Assembly: GCA_913056515.1 (NCBI GenBank)
Contig: CAJXMP010000004.1
Location: 1-43,086 of the forward strand
From: an uncultured Lewinella sp.
Lineage (GTDB): Bacteria; Bacteroidota; Bacteroidia; Chitinophagales; Saprospiraceae
DNA length: 43,086 nt
Direction: 5' to 3'
The translations under genes and the position numbers were made by a program. Each line of letters opens with the position of its first letter. Position 1 is the first letter of the stretch. This document shows, in pieces, positions 26,609 through 35,741 of the stretch. The notes beneath the pieces were generated by a model. That model had not been told where the DNA came from. It did not search any database and saw only the letters and a program-made list of their open reading frames with translations.

Positions 26609-27079
26609 ATGAAGATTTCACTACTTTTTTCCTTACTTTGCTGTACATCAATTATGGTATCGTTCGGTCAAAATCAAAGCACTTACATGAAAACCATTAT
26701 CAATACCAATCAGGCACCTGCACCTGTAGGTCCTTATAATCAATCTGTCCGTTTTGGGAATATGCTTTTTGTATCTGGTCAAATCGCTATTGATCCTAGT
26801 ACCAACACCCTTCCAGATGGACTCACTGTGGAAGCAGAAACAGAACAGGTCATGCAGAATTTAAAAGCCATTTTAGAAGAAGCAGGACTAAGCTTTGAAG
26901 ATGTGCTTAAAGTATCTGTTTTTGTATCAGATATGAATAATTACTCCAAAATAAATGGGGTATACGCAAAATACTTCCAAGAAGATACAGCACCTGCTCG
27001 AGAGCTCGTAGAAGTGGCCAACTTGCCTAAGTTTGTTCAAGTTGAAATTTCACTCATTGCAGGATTCTCCAATCAATAA
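26609..27079 (+). CDS. ridA: RidA family protein, possibly exported
   Basis: The RidA (YjgF/UK114) core runs from residue 27 on: MKTIINTNQAPAPVGPYNQS, LFVSGQIAIDP, and APARELVEVANLPK with the conserved Arg that binds imine/enamine substrates. RidA deaminates reactive 2-aminoacrylate-type intermediates. The frame extends 26 residues upstream to ATG 26609; this extension looks like a signal peptide (LLFSLLCC then VSFGQ). Starting at ATG 26687 gives a standard 130-residue cytosolic enzyme; from 26609 it has 156 residues. It is followed by trpS after 16 bases. I favour neither start strongly. Confidence 0.85.
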   Translation: MKISLLFSLLCCTSIMVSFGQNQSTYMKTIINTNQAPAPVGPYNQSVRFGNMLFVSGQIAIDPSTNTLPDGLTVEAETEQVMQNLKAILEEAGLSFEDVLKVSVFVSDMNNYSKINGVYAKYFQEDTAPARELVEVANLPKFVQVEISLIAGFSNQ

Positions 27080-27095
27080 TTTTAAATCTAAATTC

Positions 27096-28100
27096 ATGAA
27101 GAAACGAATTCTTTCTTGTATTCAACCGACCGGTGACATGCACTTAGGGAACTACTTTGGTGCTGTAAAAAATTGGGTGGACCTACAGGCAGAATATGAT
27201 TGTTTCTATGGCGTTGTAGATTACCACGCCATGACCATGCCTTATGATCCTAAAAAATTGAAAAATAATGTTTGGGATCTGATTTTTAATTTGATTGGTG
27301 TAGGAGTTGAGATTGATAATCTATTTATCCAGTCTCTTGTGCCTGAACATGCTGAGCTCGCATGGATATTTAATTGTTTTACGCCTTTTGGCCGCCTAGG
27401 TCAAATGACCCAATTCAAAGACAAAAGCTCTCAAAGCTCCGAAAAGTCAGAGGGTTTTATTTCCGCTGGATTATTTACATATCCTATTCTTCAAGCTGCC
27501 GATATACTGATTTACAACGCAGACTATGTACCTGTTGGAAAGGATCAAGAACAACATTTGGAATTGACTCGTACGATTGCACAGCGATTCAATAATCAAG
27601 TCAATAAAGAATACTTTACTATTCCAGAATGCTTGTTTACAGAAACACCAAAGATCATGTCAACTGCTGATCCGGAACGTAAAATGAGTAAATCAGCTGG
27701 CGAAAAACACTACATTTCCGTATTTGGAGAGGAGGCAAGAATACGCAAGCAAATTCGATCTGCAGTAACTGATGCAGGAGATGGCTCCAGTACTTCAATG
27801 AGTCCAGGCGTTCAAAATTTGTTTGAGATCTTGAAAGCATGTGGCGCTGATCAAGCCTATCAAGAAATGATGGATACCTATGAAAAAGGTGGCCTGAGAT
27901 ATGGTGATTTCAAAGCTGTTGTTGCAGATGCAGTGGTGGAAATGACGAATACATTTAAAGAGCGTAAAGCCGAAGCCTTAGCCAACAAGAAGGATATCAA
28001 ATATAAAATCAAACAATCTTCAGCCGAAATTCGAAAAACTGCCCAGGAAACCATTCGTGAGGTTAAAGAATTAGCAGGTCTAGCAAATGTGAAATTCTAA
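27096..28100 (+). CDS. trpS: Tryptophanyl-tRNA synthetase
   Basis: A 334-residue class I synthetase. The HIGH-like motif is HLGN in CIQPTGDMHLGNYFGAV and the KMSKS motif is present as RKMSKSAGE. Also DYHAMT, and VPVGKDQEQHLELTR in the active site. I chose ATG 27096 (MKKRILSCIQPTG); the frame is open to 27033 but that would overlap the RidA coding region. It is between ridA (16-base gap) and the fumarylacetoacetase-family gene (3-base gap), so likely one operon. Confidence 0.96.
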   Translation: MKKRILSCIQPTGDMHLGNYFGAVKNWVDLQAEYDCFYGVVDYHAMTMPYDPKKLKNNVWDLIFNLIGVGVEIDNLFIQSLVPEHAELAWIFNCFTPFGRLGQMTQFKDKSSQSSEKSEGFISAGLFTYPILQAADILIYNADYVPVGKDQEQHLELTRTIAQRFNNQVNKEYFTIPECLFTETPKIMSTADPERKMSKSAGEKHYISVFGEEARIRKQIRSAVTDAGDGSSTSMSPGVQNLFEILKACGADQAYQEMMDTYEKGGLRYGDFKAVVADAVVEMTNTFKERKAEALANKKDIKYKIKQSSAEIRKTAQETIREVKELAGLANVKF

Positions 28101-28103
28101 GTT

Positions 28104-28724
28104 ATGAAGATCTTTTGTATTGGTAAGAATTATGCAGCACACGTGATAGAAATGGGTGGAGATCCAAATGCAAAGCCCGTGGTTTTTATGAAACCCGCTA
28201 CGGCTTTGTTATTAGAGAACAAACCCTTTTATATTCCAGACTTTTCTGAAGAAGTGCACTACGAAGTAGAACTTTTAATAAAGATCTGTAAAAATGGAAA
28301 ACACGTTCAGCCGGCCTATGCGCATACCTACTACGAAAAAATTGGTTTAGGTGTGGACTTCACTGCTCGAGATCTCCAAGCTAAGTGCAAAGCTAATGGG
28401 CATCCTTGGGAAGTTGCTAAGGCCTTTGACCAGTCTGCTGTAATAGGCAAATGGATGGATAAATCAGCCGTAAATGTAGAAGATTTGTCTTTTTCTCTTC
28501 AAAAAAACGGGGAAGAGGTTCAGCGAGGTCATACTAGTCATATGATGTTTAACATTGACCAAATCATTTGCTACCTTAGCCAGTACTTTACGCTGCAGAC
28601 GGGAGACCTCATATTTACTGGGACTCCAGAAGGGGTAGGTCCTGTAAAAGCGGGGGATCAACTACAAGGTTTTATGCACATTGGCGGAAAAGATGAGCTT
28701 TGTTTTGATTTCCAGGTTAGATAA
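28104..28724 (+). CDS. Fumarylacetoacetate hydrolase family protein
   Basis: A 206-residue FAH-fold protein. Metal ligands are visible as ExE in VHYEVELLI and Asp in GVDFTARDLQ. The C-terminal block GDLIFTGTPEGVGPV is the usual signature. Length fits the short YcgM/FAHD1 type, which includes acylpyruvases and oxaloacetate decarboxylase/tautomerases; the substrate is not determined. It is 3 bases after trpS, indicating one transcript. Confidence 0.88.
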   Translation: MKIFCIGKNYAAHVIEMGGDPNAKPVVFMKPATALLLENKPFYIPDFSEEVHYEVELLIKICKNGKHVQPAYAHTYYEKIGLGVDFTARDLQAKCKANGHPWEVAKAFDQSAVIGKWMDKSAVNVEDLSFSLQKNGEEVQRGHTSHMMFNIDQIICYLSQYFTLQTGDLIFTGTPEGVGPVKAGDQLQGFMHIGGKDELCFDFQVR

Positions 28725-28764
28725 TATTTATGCTTAGTTAGATAAGCTAGAAGCATTCTTTTTA

Positions 28765-28772
28765 TATATTTG
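28765..28772 (+). promoter_or_regulatory. Candidate metK -7 box
   Basis: TATATTTG, an exact match to TAnnTTTG, 27 bases before the metK ATG. A TTAG at 28738-28741 (23-base spacing) is the only -33 candidate. No SAM riboswitch fold is seen in the 75-base gap. Confidence 0.5.
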
Positions 28773-28799
28773 TCAATTACCAAAAAAATCTACTTTTAA

Positions 28800-30056
28800 A
28801 TGCCATATTTATTTACGTCAGAGTCTGTATCAGAAGGACACCCTGACAAAGTTGCAGATCAGATTTCAGATGCACTTGTAGACCACTTTCTAGCATTTGA
28901 TCCACAATCAAAAGTAGCTTGTGAAACGCTTGTTACAACAGGACAAGTAGTACTTGCAGGAGAGGTTAAGACTAATACTTACCTAGATGTTCAACAGATT
29001 GCAAGAGATGTAATTAAACGTATAGGATATACCAAGTCTGCTTATAAATTCGATGCAGAATCTTGTGGAATTTTCTCTTCTATCCATGGCCAATCAGAAG
29101 ACATCAATCAAGGGGTTGACCGAGCTAAGCCAGAAGAACAAGGAGCTGGTGACCAAGGTATGATGTTTGGTTATGCTACTAATGAAACAGATAATTACAT
29201 GCCTCTAGCTTTAGATTTATCACATAAAATCTTGATGGTTTTAGCTGATATCCGTAAAAAAGAGGATGGCGTTATGGATTATCTGCGTCCAGATTCTAAA
29301 TCTCAGGTGACCATCAAATATGCAGATGATAATACACCTATGGCTATTGATTCTATTGTCGTATCTACTCAGCATGATGATTTTGACTCTGAAGCAGCTA
29401 TGTTAGCTCAAATCAAAGCAGATGTGGTGAACATAGTTATTCCTAGAGTTAAAGCCCTATGTAAGGATTCTGTGCAGGCTTTGTTCAATGATGCTATTAC
29501 CTACCACATCAACCCAACTGGTAAATTCATTATAGGAGGACCACATGGAGATACAGGCTTGACAGGTAGAAAAATTATAGTGGACACATACGGTGGAAAA
29601 GGTGCACATGGGGGAGGAGCCTTCTCCGGCAAAGATCCTTCTAAAGTAGATCGTTCAGCAGCTTATGCTACTAGACATATCGCCAAAAACCTTGTTGCAG
29701 CTGGAGTTTGTAATGAAATATTGGTGCAGGTGTCTTATGCAATTGGTGTCGCTAAACCAACCAACATTTATATCCAAACTTATGGAACGGCTCAAGTTGG
29801 TATGACAGATGCTGAAATTGCAGATAAAGTAACTGAAATATTCGATATGACTCCTTATGCGATTGAGCAAAGATTAAAATTGCGTAATCCAATTTATTCT
29901 GATTCCGCAGCTTACGGGCATATGGGAAGACCATCTGAAACCAAGACGGTTTCTTTAAAGGATGGGTCAGGAAATATAAAAACAATGGAGGTAGAAACCT
30001 TTACTTGGGAAAAACTAGATATGGTTGACCAAGTAAAAAATGCCTTCGGTATTTAA
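28800..30056 (+). CDS. metK: S-adenosylmethionine synthase
   Basis: A 418-residue cytosolic tetrameric enzyme making SAM from methionine and ATP. Signature motifs: [18 protein letters not shown] (His and Asp for ATP/Mg), the hexapeptide GAGDQG with [22 protein letters not shown], and the P-loop-like block [16 protein letters not shown]. The length is slightly above the E. coli enzyme (384), as in other Bacteroidota. It has its own -7-like box and a strong terminator, so it seems monocistronic. Confidence 0.97.
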   Translation: MPYLFTSESVSEGHPDKVADQISDALVDHFLAFDPQSKVACETLVTTGQVVLAGEVKTNTYLDVQQIARDVIKRIGYTKSAYKFDAESCGIFSSIHGQSEDINQGVDRAKPEEQGAGDQGMMFGYATNETDNYMPLALDLSHKILMVLADIRKKEDGVMDYLRPDSKSQVTIKYADDNTPMAIDSIVVSTQHDDFDSEAAMLAQIKADVVNIVIPRVKALCKDSVQALFNDAITYHINPTGKFIIGGPHGDTGLTGRKIIVDTYGGKGAHGGGAFSGKDPSKVDRSAAYATRHIAKNLVAAGVCNEILVQVSYAIGVAKPTNIYIQTYGTAQVGMTDAEIADKVTEIFDMTPYAIEQRLKLRNPIYSDSAAYGHMGRPSETKTVSLKDGSGNIKTMEVETFTWEKLDMVDQVKNAFGI

Positions 30057-30082
30057 TAGAAATAATACCTATGATTTTTGAG

Positions 30083-30115
30083 CAGGTTTGTCCTACTAGG
30101 GCAAACCTGTTTTTT
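30083..30115 (+). terminator. Intrinsic terminator after metK
   Basis: Stem CAGGTTTGTCC (30083-30093) with 30099-30109, 11 pairs with one G-T, loop of 5, followed by six T residues (30110-30115). A second CAGGTTTG lies at 30146-30153. Confidence 0.88.
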
Positions 30116-30258
30116 GTATCGAATCTACCATTTGGTGATTCTTAACAGGTTTGGGCTTGAATGAAATGTTGATAATCAATAAATTAATAGTATTCGCCTA
30201 AAGGTTGTCAGAAAGACTATTTCAAAAGAACACTCAACTGCTATCCAAATGGATAGCC

Positions 30259-30714
30259 ATGGAAAACACTATGAACATGAAAAAACTTTCAATGACCAAC
30301 CGTACATTGGATGCAATCAAAACGCATCTAGAAGTCTCTGCGCCTTATGCGGCAGGCGGTTTTCTTCTTGGGACTTCTAATCATTCAAATCAACAAGCTG
30401 AGGTAATTGACTTTGTGCCAGCCTTAAATGTTATTGAAGGTATGCCAAATACCTTTAAGTATAACGCTGGAGACTTGTCAACGGTAGAATCTATTGCACA
30501 AGCAAGAGATCTCGAAGTTATAGGGTTTTATGCATCTAAGAATAGTGCATCTATTAGCCTAGACGAGCTTTTTGTAAATGAAAGACGCTTAGGAGCAGTT
30601 TATCTTATAGCTACATTAGCTAAAAATGAGCTTACAAAAGTGGATTTGATTTGCAGTGGTTCAGAAGATGTTGAACCTTGTTCGTTATTAATTTCAGAAG
30701 CGCTTGCTGTTTGA
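30259..30714 (+). CDS. JAMM/MPN-like domain protein lacking metal ligands
   Basis: A 151-residue protein starting at ATG 30259; ATGs at 30271 and 30277 are close alternatives and the TTG 30205 frame is unlikely. The layout resembles a JAB1/MPN (JAMM) domain: APYAAGGFLLG (28-38) where active enzymes have PxExCGLLLG; EVIDFVPALN (48-57); NTFKYNAGDL (64-73); LEVIGFYASKN (85-95) where active enzymes have GxYHSHP; then SLDELF (100-105) and GAVYLIATL (112-120). The catalytic Glu and both His of the zinc site are absent, so it would be an inactive scaffold or ligand-binding form. It is alone between metK and rsmF-type genes. The assignment rests on my motif reading. Confidence 0.55.
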   Translation: MENTMNMKKLSMTNRTLDAIKTHLEVSAPYAAGGFLLGTSNHSNQQAEVIDFVPALNVIEGMPNTFKYNAGDLSTVESIAQARDLEVIGFYASKNSASISLDELFVNERRLGAVYLIATLAKNELTKVDLICSGSEDVEPCSLLISEALAV

Positions 30715-30715
30715 T

Positions 30716-32080
30716 TTAATCTATTTTCATTCTGATCCTTAGATTTTTGGGTAAGTTGTTATTGATCCTATCCTTAAGCACTTTACCCCAACCTAATGCT
30801 ATGCCCTTATAGGACATAATTGTCCAACCCAATGGACTAGCTGCCTGATTGGGTAAGGCCTCTTTTTTAAGAAAACGAAGTGCATCCTGATGATCTAAAG
30901 TTATCCGAGGGAGCTCAGGATGTTTTTGATTGGCTAATGCTAAAGCGTGATGAGGAATCAATTGTTTACCTTTTAAAGTACCAACAGGTCTTCCAGCATG
31001 ATAGCGATACAATATTTGACTCAATAATTGCATCTCTGCTTTCAATACCTTTGGAAGCATACAAACTTCATTCAAGTGATTGAGATAAAAGGTCCACTCT
31101 TCCATATTTTCTATGAAAGGCTGTATCGCCACGAGGGATTTTTGAGGTATAAAATCTAAACCCTTAGCTGATTTTTGTTTCGCTTTAAATTTGAAGGGGC
31201 TGCGGTGATTAGAGGCTTTAAACATACTTAGGTAAAAACCTTCTCCTTTAACTAAATGCGGAAATGCTTGGTGTCCGTATGCTAGTTTTTTCAATCCCCA
31301 ACTAGAGTCAGGTTCAAATGAGCAGGCTTCCAAGTCAAAATTTTCAATAAGCCATGCGGCGTTTTCCTCATTTTCCTGTTGATTATAGGTGCAAGTTGAA
31401 TAAACGAGCAAGCCAGCCGGAGCTAATAATTTTTCAACCGCTCCCAATATTCGTTTTTGACGACCAGCACAAAGTTGGACATTGCTTAAAGACCACTCTT
31501 TTCTAGACGCCGGATCCTTTCTAAACATACCTTCCCCCGAACAAGGTGCATCCACCAAAATAATGTCGAAAAATCCCTTCAGGGTAGAAAAATCTGTTAC
31601 ATCATGGTTTGTTATGAAGGTATTACTCGTACCCCATTTGTGCATGTTTTCTATTAAAATGCGGTATCGACTTTGGATAACCTCATTGGTAACCAGTAAA
31701 CTATCTGGGTGTAAGATACTAGCTAGCAATGTACTCTTTCCACCAGGGGCAGCACATAAATCCAGTACCTTTAATGGTTGACTTAAATCTATGTTAGCTT
31801 TAATGGCTGCTTCAATAAGCATGGAAGACGCTTCTTGAACGTAATAAGCGCCACCATGAAAACCAGGATCAAGGGTGAAGCTGGGTCTTTGTGCTAAATA
31901 GTATCCTGCACTGGTCCACGGAATAGGTGCATCAAGTTCAAAGGGTGGGTCATAGGATTTGAATGGATTCAGCCGGATAGATACGGGACTTACCCCTTCT
32001 ATTGTCCGTAGAAAGGTCTCCTGCTCTTGACCCAAAATATCTTCCATCTGTTCAATGAAAGCTGCCTGTAGTGGCTCCAT
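30716..32080 (-). CDS. RsmF-type RNA (cytosine-5-)-methyltransferase
   Basis: A 454-residue NOL1/NOP2/Sun-family SAM-dependent enzyme. SAM-binding LDLCAAPGGKST (motif I) is followed by motif IV VDAPCSGEGMFRKD with the release Cys and motif VI YSTCTYNQQENEENA with the catalytic Cys. The C-terminal part, ending ALGWGKVLKDRINNNLPKNL (20 residues), resembles the RsmF (YebU) PUA-like extension. RsmF methylates 16S rRNA C1407 in E. coli; the target here is inferred. It lies 11 bases downstream of the ubiD-type gene on the same strand. Its stop is 1 base from the converging JAMM-like gene. Confidence 0.85.
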   Translation of the reverse strand: MEPLQAAFIEQMEDILGQEQETFLRTIEGVSPVSIRLNPFKSYDPPFELDAPIPWTSAGYYLAQRPSFTLDPGFHGGAYYVQEASSMLIEAAIKANIDLSQPLKVLDLCAAPGGKSTLLASILHPDSLLVTNEVIQSRYRILIENMHKWGTSNTFITNHDVTDFSTLKGFFDIILVDAPCSGEGMFRKDPASRKEWSLSNVQLCAGRQKRILGAVEKLLAPAGLLVYSTCTYNQQENEENAAWLIENFDLEACSFEPDSSWGLKKLAYGHQAFPHLVKGEGFYLSMFKASNHRSPFKFKAKQKSAKGLDFIPQKSLVAIQPFIENMEEWTFYLNHLNEVCMLPKVLKAEMQLLSQILYRYHAGRPVGTLKGKQLIPHHALALANQKHPELPRITLDHQDALRFLKKEALPNQAASPLGWTIMSYKGIALGWGKVLKDRINNNLPKNLRIRMKID

Positions 32081-32091
32081 ATATCACATGA

Positions 32092-33915
32092 TTAATACCC
32101 TGCTAAGCTAGCACCTTTTTTGAAAAATCTTTCGATTGCTTGCTCTACTTCTTTTGGCATTTCTAGTGGTGGAGCATGATGTGGTTTTATTCTAGCATCT
32201 AAGATCAAAGGACCTTTACATCCCCAATGCTTGTGCTCTACAAAAGCATGTACACCATGTATATCGTGCGAAGGATTTACTCGAGTAAATGCCGCCCAAA
32301 GAAAATTGGAGAATTCTGCCGACATAAAGCCGGAGTCATCACAGGCAACAACCAAAGGAAAGGCATCCACATTTAAATCCTCTAGGGCATAGGCCAGTGC
32401 TTGTGCATCCTGGTAACTTGTTTCATCAGTGAAGGATTTAATCTGAACTGCCAGAATCCCAGGAGCAATTACTTTTGGATTGGAATATACTTGTGATTGT
32501 GGTAAACTGGGTACATGAACGGATAATTCTCGAGTGGCTTCGCCACAAGCCGCTATGACTACTTTTGATCCTGCATTCCATCCGTCTCCAGAGTAGTCTA
32601 ATGTATCCATTGTAGTTTTAGTCTGAAAGTGTAGATCTCTAGTCCAATCCACTCGTTCTAATATGTGTTGGAAAAATGCAGATTCATCTTTCGCATTCAA
32701 TTCTTCATTGTCCTCTCCATTAGCTATGATTAAGAACTTCGCTAAAGAGGTTTGACCTTTGCCTAACAAGTGATTAGCCTGTGTCAGTAATTCCTCTGGT
32801 CTTATTTCACGGAATGGCATATATCGCTCTGATCCTACGACTAATAAAAGTGGATGAACACCGGCTTCATCTACAGCATTCACACTTCTTATTCCTGGGA
32901 ATTCTGTACTCGTCAAAGGCTTAACGAGTTGGTGAATCAGATAGCCAAATGAACTGTCCTCCGCAGGAGGTCTTCCTACGGCAGTAAAATGCCAAATAGC
33001 ATCTTTTCTGTGATAGACTTCATCTACATCTACCACCGGAAAATCATGTGTTAAACTATAATAACCTAGGTGATCTCCAAAAGGCCCCTCTGGTTTTTTC
33101 TCAGATTTACGCACGGTGCCTGTTATTACAAAGTCAGCATCAGCTGAGAGCACGTGGCCATCTTTTGTTTTGTATTTAAATCTTTTACCCGCCAACATAC
33201 CCGCGAAGGTGGTTTCTGTCAAACCCTCTGGTAGGGGCATGATAGCAGCAAAGGCATGAGCGGGTGGTCCTCCGACAAATATACTTACTCGGAAGGGCTC
33301 ATCACTTTTATTGTATAATTGATGGTGCACTCCAATGCCTCTATGAAGCTGATAGTGTAAACCAATTTCTTTATTGGTCTCATATTCATTCCCGGTTAGT
33401 TGAATGCGATACATGCCAATATTGGATTGCATGATATGTTTGTCCTCAGGAGGTAAGGTAAATACCTGTGGTAAGGTTACAAATGCACCTCCATCCATTG
33501 GCCAACATTTGATTAGAGGTAATTGGTCAATGCTTGTTTTACCATATTCTACAGGTGTTTTGCCCCATGCCTTTCTAGGTAGGGCAGTTAGTGCAGTGAA
33601 TGGAGCTTTCAAGAATTTTAATGGAGCCTTAAAAAAGTTGCTCGGATCAGCTTTAAGTTGAACAACTTGACCTACTCCGGGCAAGGTTTTTCTAAATAGG
33701 AAATCCGTACGCTCAAAAGTCCCATATAAATTGGATAAGGCAGGAAAAGAAGAACCTTTGATATTCTCAAATAGCAATGCAGGACCACCTTTTTTGAAAA
33801 CACGCCAGTGAATCGCGGCCATTTCAAGATTTGGATCTACCTCCTCTGTGATTCGAATGAGCTGCCCGTGGCGCTCTAAGTCTTTGACACAATCGGCCAA
33901 ACTTTTATACCTCAT
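32092..33915 (-). CDS. UbiD-family decarboxylase
   Basis: A 607-residue UbiD-type decarboxylase that would use prenylated FMN. N-terminal SLADCVKDLERHGQLIRI and PALLFENIKG are typical; later EGPFGDHLGYYSL and the EDSSFGYLIHQLV block, CDDSGF near the C-terminus. Bacteroidota use such proteins in menaquinone (futalosine/MqnL) or other quinone pathways or in aromatic acid metabolism; the exact substrate is not decidable. No ubiX for prFMN synthesis lies nearby. It is first of a two-gene minus-strand operon with the RsmF-type gene. Confidence 0.85.
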   Translation of the reverse strand: MRYKSLADCVKDLERHGQLIRITEEVDPNLEMAAIHWRVFKKGGPALLFENIKGSSFPALSNLYGTFERTDFLFRKTLPGVGQVVQLKADPSNFFKAPLKFLKAPFTALTALPRKAWGKTPVEYGKTSIDQLPLIKCWPMDGGAFVTLPQVFTLPPEDKHIMQSNIGMYRIQLTGNEYETNKEIGLHYQLHRGIGVHHQLYNKSDEPFRVSIFVGGPPAHAFAAIMPLPEGLTETTFAGMLAGKRFKYKTKDGHVLSADADFVITGTVRKSEKKPEGPFGDHLGYYSLTHDFPVVDVDEVYHRKDAIWHFTAVGRPPAEDSSFGYLIHQLVKPLTSTEFPGIRSVNAVDEAGVHPLLLVVGSERYMPFREIRPEELLTQANHLLGKGQTSLAKFLIIANGEDNEELNAKDESAFFQHILERVDWTRDLHFQTKTTMDTLDYSGDGWNAGSKVVIAACGEATRELSVHVPSLPQSQVYSNPKVIAPGILAVQIKSFTDETSYQDAQALAYALEDLNVDAFPLVVACDDSGFMSAEFSNFLWAAFTRVNPSHDIHGVHAFVEHKHWGCKGPLILDARIKPHHAPPLEMPKEVEQAIERFFKKGASLAGY

Positions 33916-33936
33916 ATTATATAGTTCTTCCTAACA

Positions 33937-33944
33937 CAAATATA
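33937..33944 (-). promoter_or_regulatory. Candidate ubiD -7 box
   Basis: TATATTTG on the minus strand, an exact TAnnTTTG match, 21 bases before the ATG at 33915. I found no -33 element at proper spacing. Confidence 0.45.
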
Positions 33945-34008
33945 AGGGCTCTGATACCTAAGTGGTTTAAACAGAAAGAACTTTAGACTTAAATTTGACT
34001 GATCAGGA

Positions 34009-34641
34009 CTATTTTGCTACGGTTTCAGTCTCCAAGTGGTTATAAACAAGATCTCTTAAGTTGTTCATGGTTTGTGTAGGCCCAGCCTCCAGTGCTAGAT
34101 TGACCATCCATGCAGGTATAGATCCACCGGGATCTGACCTGAGTACATAGGTAACGTGTGTTACGCCTTGTTCATCTTCTTCTAAGTCCCATCCTAACAC
34201 CATATCAGTTATCCTAACATGATCTTCCCTGGACTCAATATCTTTTCTTGGCACTGCCATAGAATTAGTGCTGATAGATTTTTGATCTGGAGAAATGGTG
34301 TAACTAGACTTGATGTACATTTCTCTATCGTCGAATGGCCAAGGGAAATCAACAACGGCATAATATTGAAGACTTCTTTTATTGTAGTACTGGACCAACT
34401 TCGCTTCAGATGTTCGGTATACCCAATCATCATATAAATCAATATCATTCAAAAGTTCGAATACAAGAATAGCAGGTGCTTCAATCGAGGTGATGATTTT
34501 TAATTCTTTGATGTCTGATTCAGCGGACTCTCTATAATAGGTCTTGATGTCCTTTCCATCACTGGAAAGAACCCAATCTTCTTGGGCATGTAGAACACTA
34601 CAAGAAATTACAACAAGTACAATGGTGATTAATCTTAACAT
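34009..34641 (-). CDS. Exported START-domain protein
   Basis: A 210-residue protein from ATG 34641; ATG 34674 would add 11 residues before the signal peptide. The signal peptide is [19 protein letters not shown]. The rest matches the START/SRPBCC lipid-binding fold: [48 protein letters not shown], and [24 protein letters not shown] proteins bind lipids or other hydrophobic ligands; here it would act in the periplasm or outside. It is divergent from thyA. The ligand is unknown. Confidence 0.82.
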   Translation of the reverse strand: MLRLITIVLVVISCSVLHAQEDWVLSSDGKDIKTYYRESAESDIKELKIITSIEAPAILVFELLNDIDLYDDWVYRTSEAKLVQYYNKRSLQYYAVVDFPWPFDDREMYIKSSYTISPDQKSISTNSMAVPRKDIESREDHVRITDMVLGWDLEEDEQGVTHVTYVLRSDPGGSIPAWMVNLALEAGPTQTMNNLRDLVYNHLETETVAK

Positions 34642-34745
34642 CGTGGGCACTTTTAAAGAAAACGCAAAAATCAATTAAAAGATTATGCTTGCAATTATTT
34701 AATTTAGTTTTTGGTTATTGGAGTAAACACTTAACAATCAGAATT

Positions 34746-35540
34746 ATGAAGCAGTACTTAGACTTGATGCAACACATCTTAGATAACGGAACAAATAAAG
34801 GGGACAGAACGGGTACCGGTACCTTGAGTTGTTTTGGTTATCAAATGCGATTTGACTTAAGCGAAGGATTTCCAATGGTTACGACTAAGAAATTACACTT
34901 AAAGTCAATCATCTATGAACTGCTTTGGTTTTTAAAGGGCGATACAAATGTAAAATATCTTCAGGAAAATAAGGTGCGAATTTGGAATGAATGGGCAGAT
35001 GAAAATGGAGATTTAGGTCCAGTGTACGGAAAACAATGGGTCAGTTGGGAAGGAGCCAATGGTCAAACCATTAATCAAATTGAGCGAGTAGTAGAGCAAA
35101 TCAAGAATAATCCAAATTCTAGAAGACATATTGTTAATGCATGGAATGTAGCTGAATTAGATGATATGGCTTTATGTCCATGTCATGCGATGTTCCAATT
35201 TTATGTAGTAGATGGAAAATTATCCTGTCAATTATATCAAAGATCGGCTGATGTCTTTCTTGGCGTACCATTTAATATTGCTTCTTATGCTTTATTGACT
35301 TTGATGATTGCACAGGTGTGCGGATTAGAACCAGGAGAGTTCATTCACACCTTTGGAGATGTGCATTTATACAATAACCACCTGGAACAAGCTAAGTTAC
35401 AGCTAAGTAGAGATCCACACCCTTTACCGACTATGCATATTAACCCAGACGTCAAGGATATCTTCAATTTTGAGTTTGAAGATTTCGAGTTAAAAGATTA
35501 TGAAGCCCATCCTCATATAAAAGGTGCTGTAGCCGTGTGA
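34746..35540 (+). CDS. thyA: Thymidylate synthase
   Basis: A 264-residue ThyA, the same length as the E. coli enzyme, making dTMP from dUMP with methylene-tetrahydrofolate. The catalytic Cys146 lies in [63 protein letters not shown] and [11 protein letters not shown] are conserved. I chose ATG 34746 ([12 protein letters not shown]), which aligns with E. coli; the TTG frame at 34689 is an extension without family support. No adjacent folA is present. It ends 201 bases before actA. Confidence 0.97.
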   Translation: MKQYLDLMQHILDNGTNKGDRTGTGTLSCFGYQMRFDLSEGFPMVTTKKLHLKSIIYELLWFLKGDTNVKYLQENKVRIWNEWADENGDLGPVYGKQWVSWEGANGQTINQIERVVEQIKNNPNSRRHIVNAWNVAELDDMALCPCHAMFQFYVVDGKLSCQLYQRSADVFLGVPFNIASYALLTLMIAQVCGLEPGEFIHTFGDVHLYNNHLEQAKLQLSRDPHPLPTMHINPDVKDIFNFEFEDFELKDYEAHPHIKGAVAV

Positions 35541-35741
35541 TTGTAAGTTTTTTTTCTATTTTTGCCCCGAATTCGAAAAAACCCCGAAAACAAACCTGGA
35601 AAGGTTAATTTAGAATCGGTCTAAATAACACAATACCTTATAGTGTATTGGTAAATAATGGTCCGGTTTTTATCTTTGCCTCTGACAGGAAAATGACACT
35701 AGTCACAGATTTAGATATACTACAGAAATAAATTAGTTAAG
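35541..35741 (+). promoter_or_regulatory. Leader and promoter region of the act operon
   Basis: The best promoter is TTGG (35648-35651), a 19-base spacer and TATCTTTG (35671-35678), a full consensus match; it would give a leader of about 55 bases before the actA ATG. A second TATTTTTG box lies at 35557-35564, just after thyA. Between them are small inverted repeats (AACCT/AGGTT, TTAGA/TCTAA, CAATAC/GTATTG), none terminator-like. They may mark an operator, which is inference. Confidence 0.6.

Noticed and set aside
28725-28799. SAM riboswitch before metK
   Set aside because: Only 75 bases are available, and no riboswitch-like core or terminator was seen; just a -7-like box.
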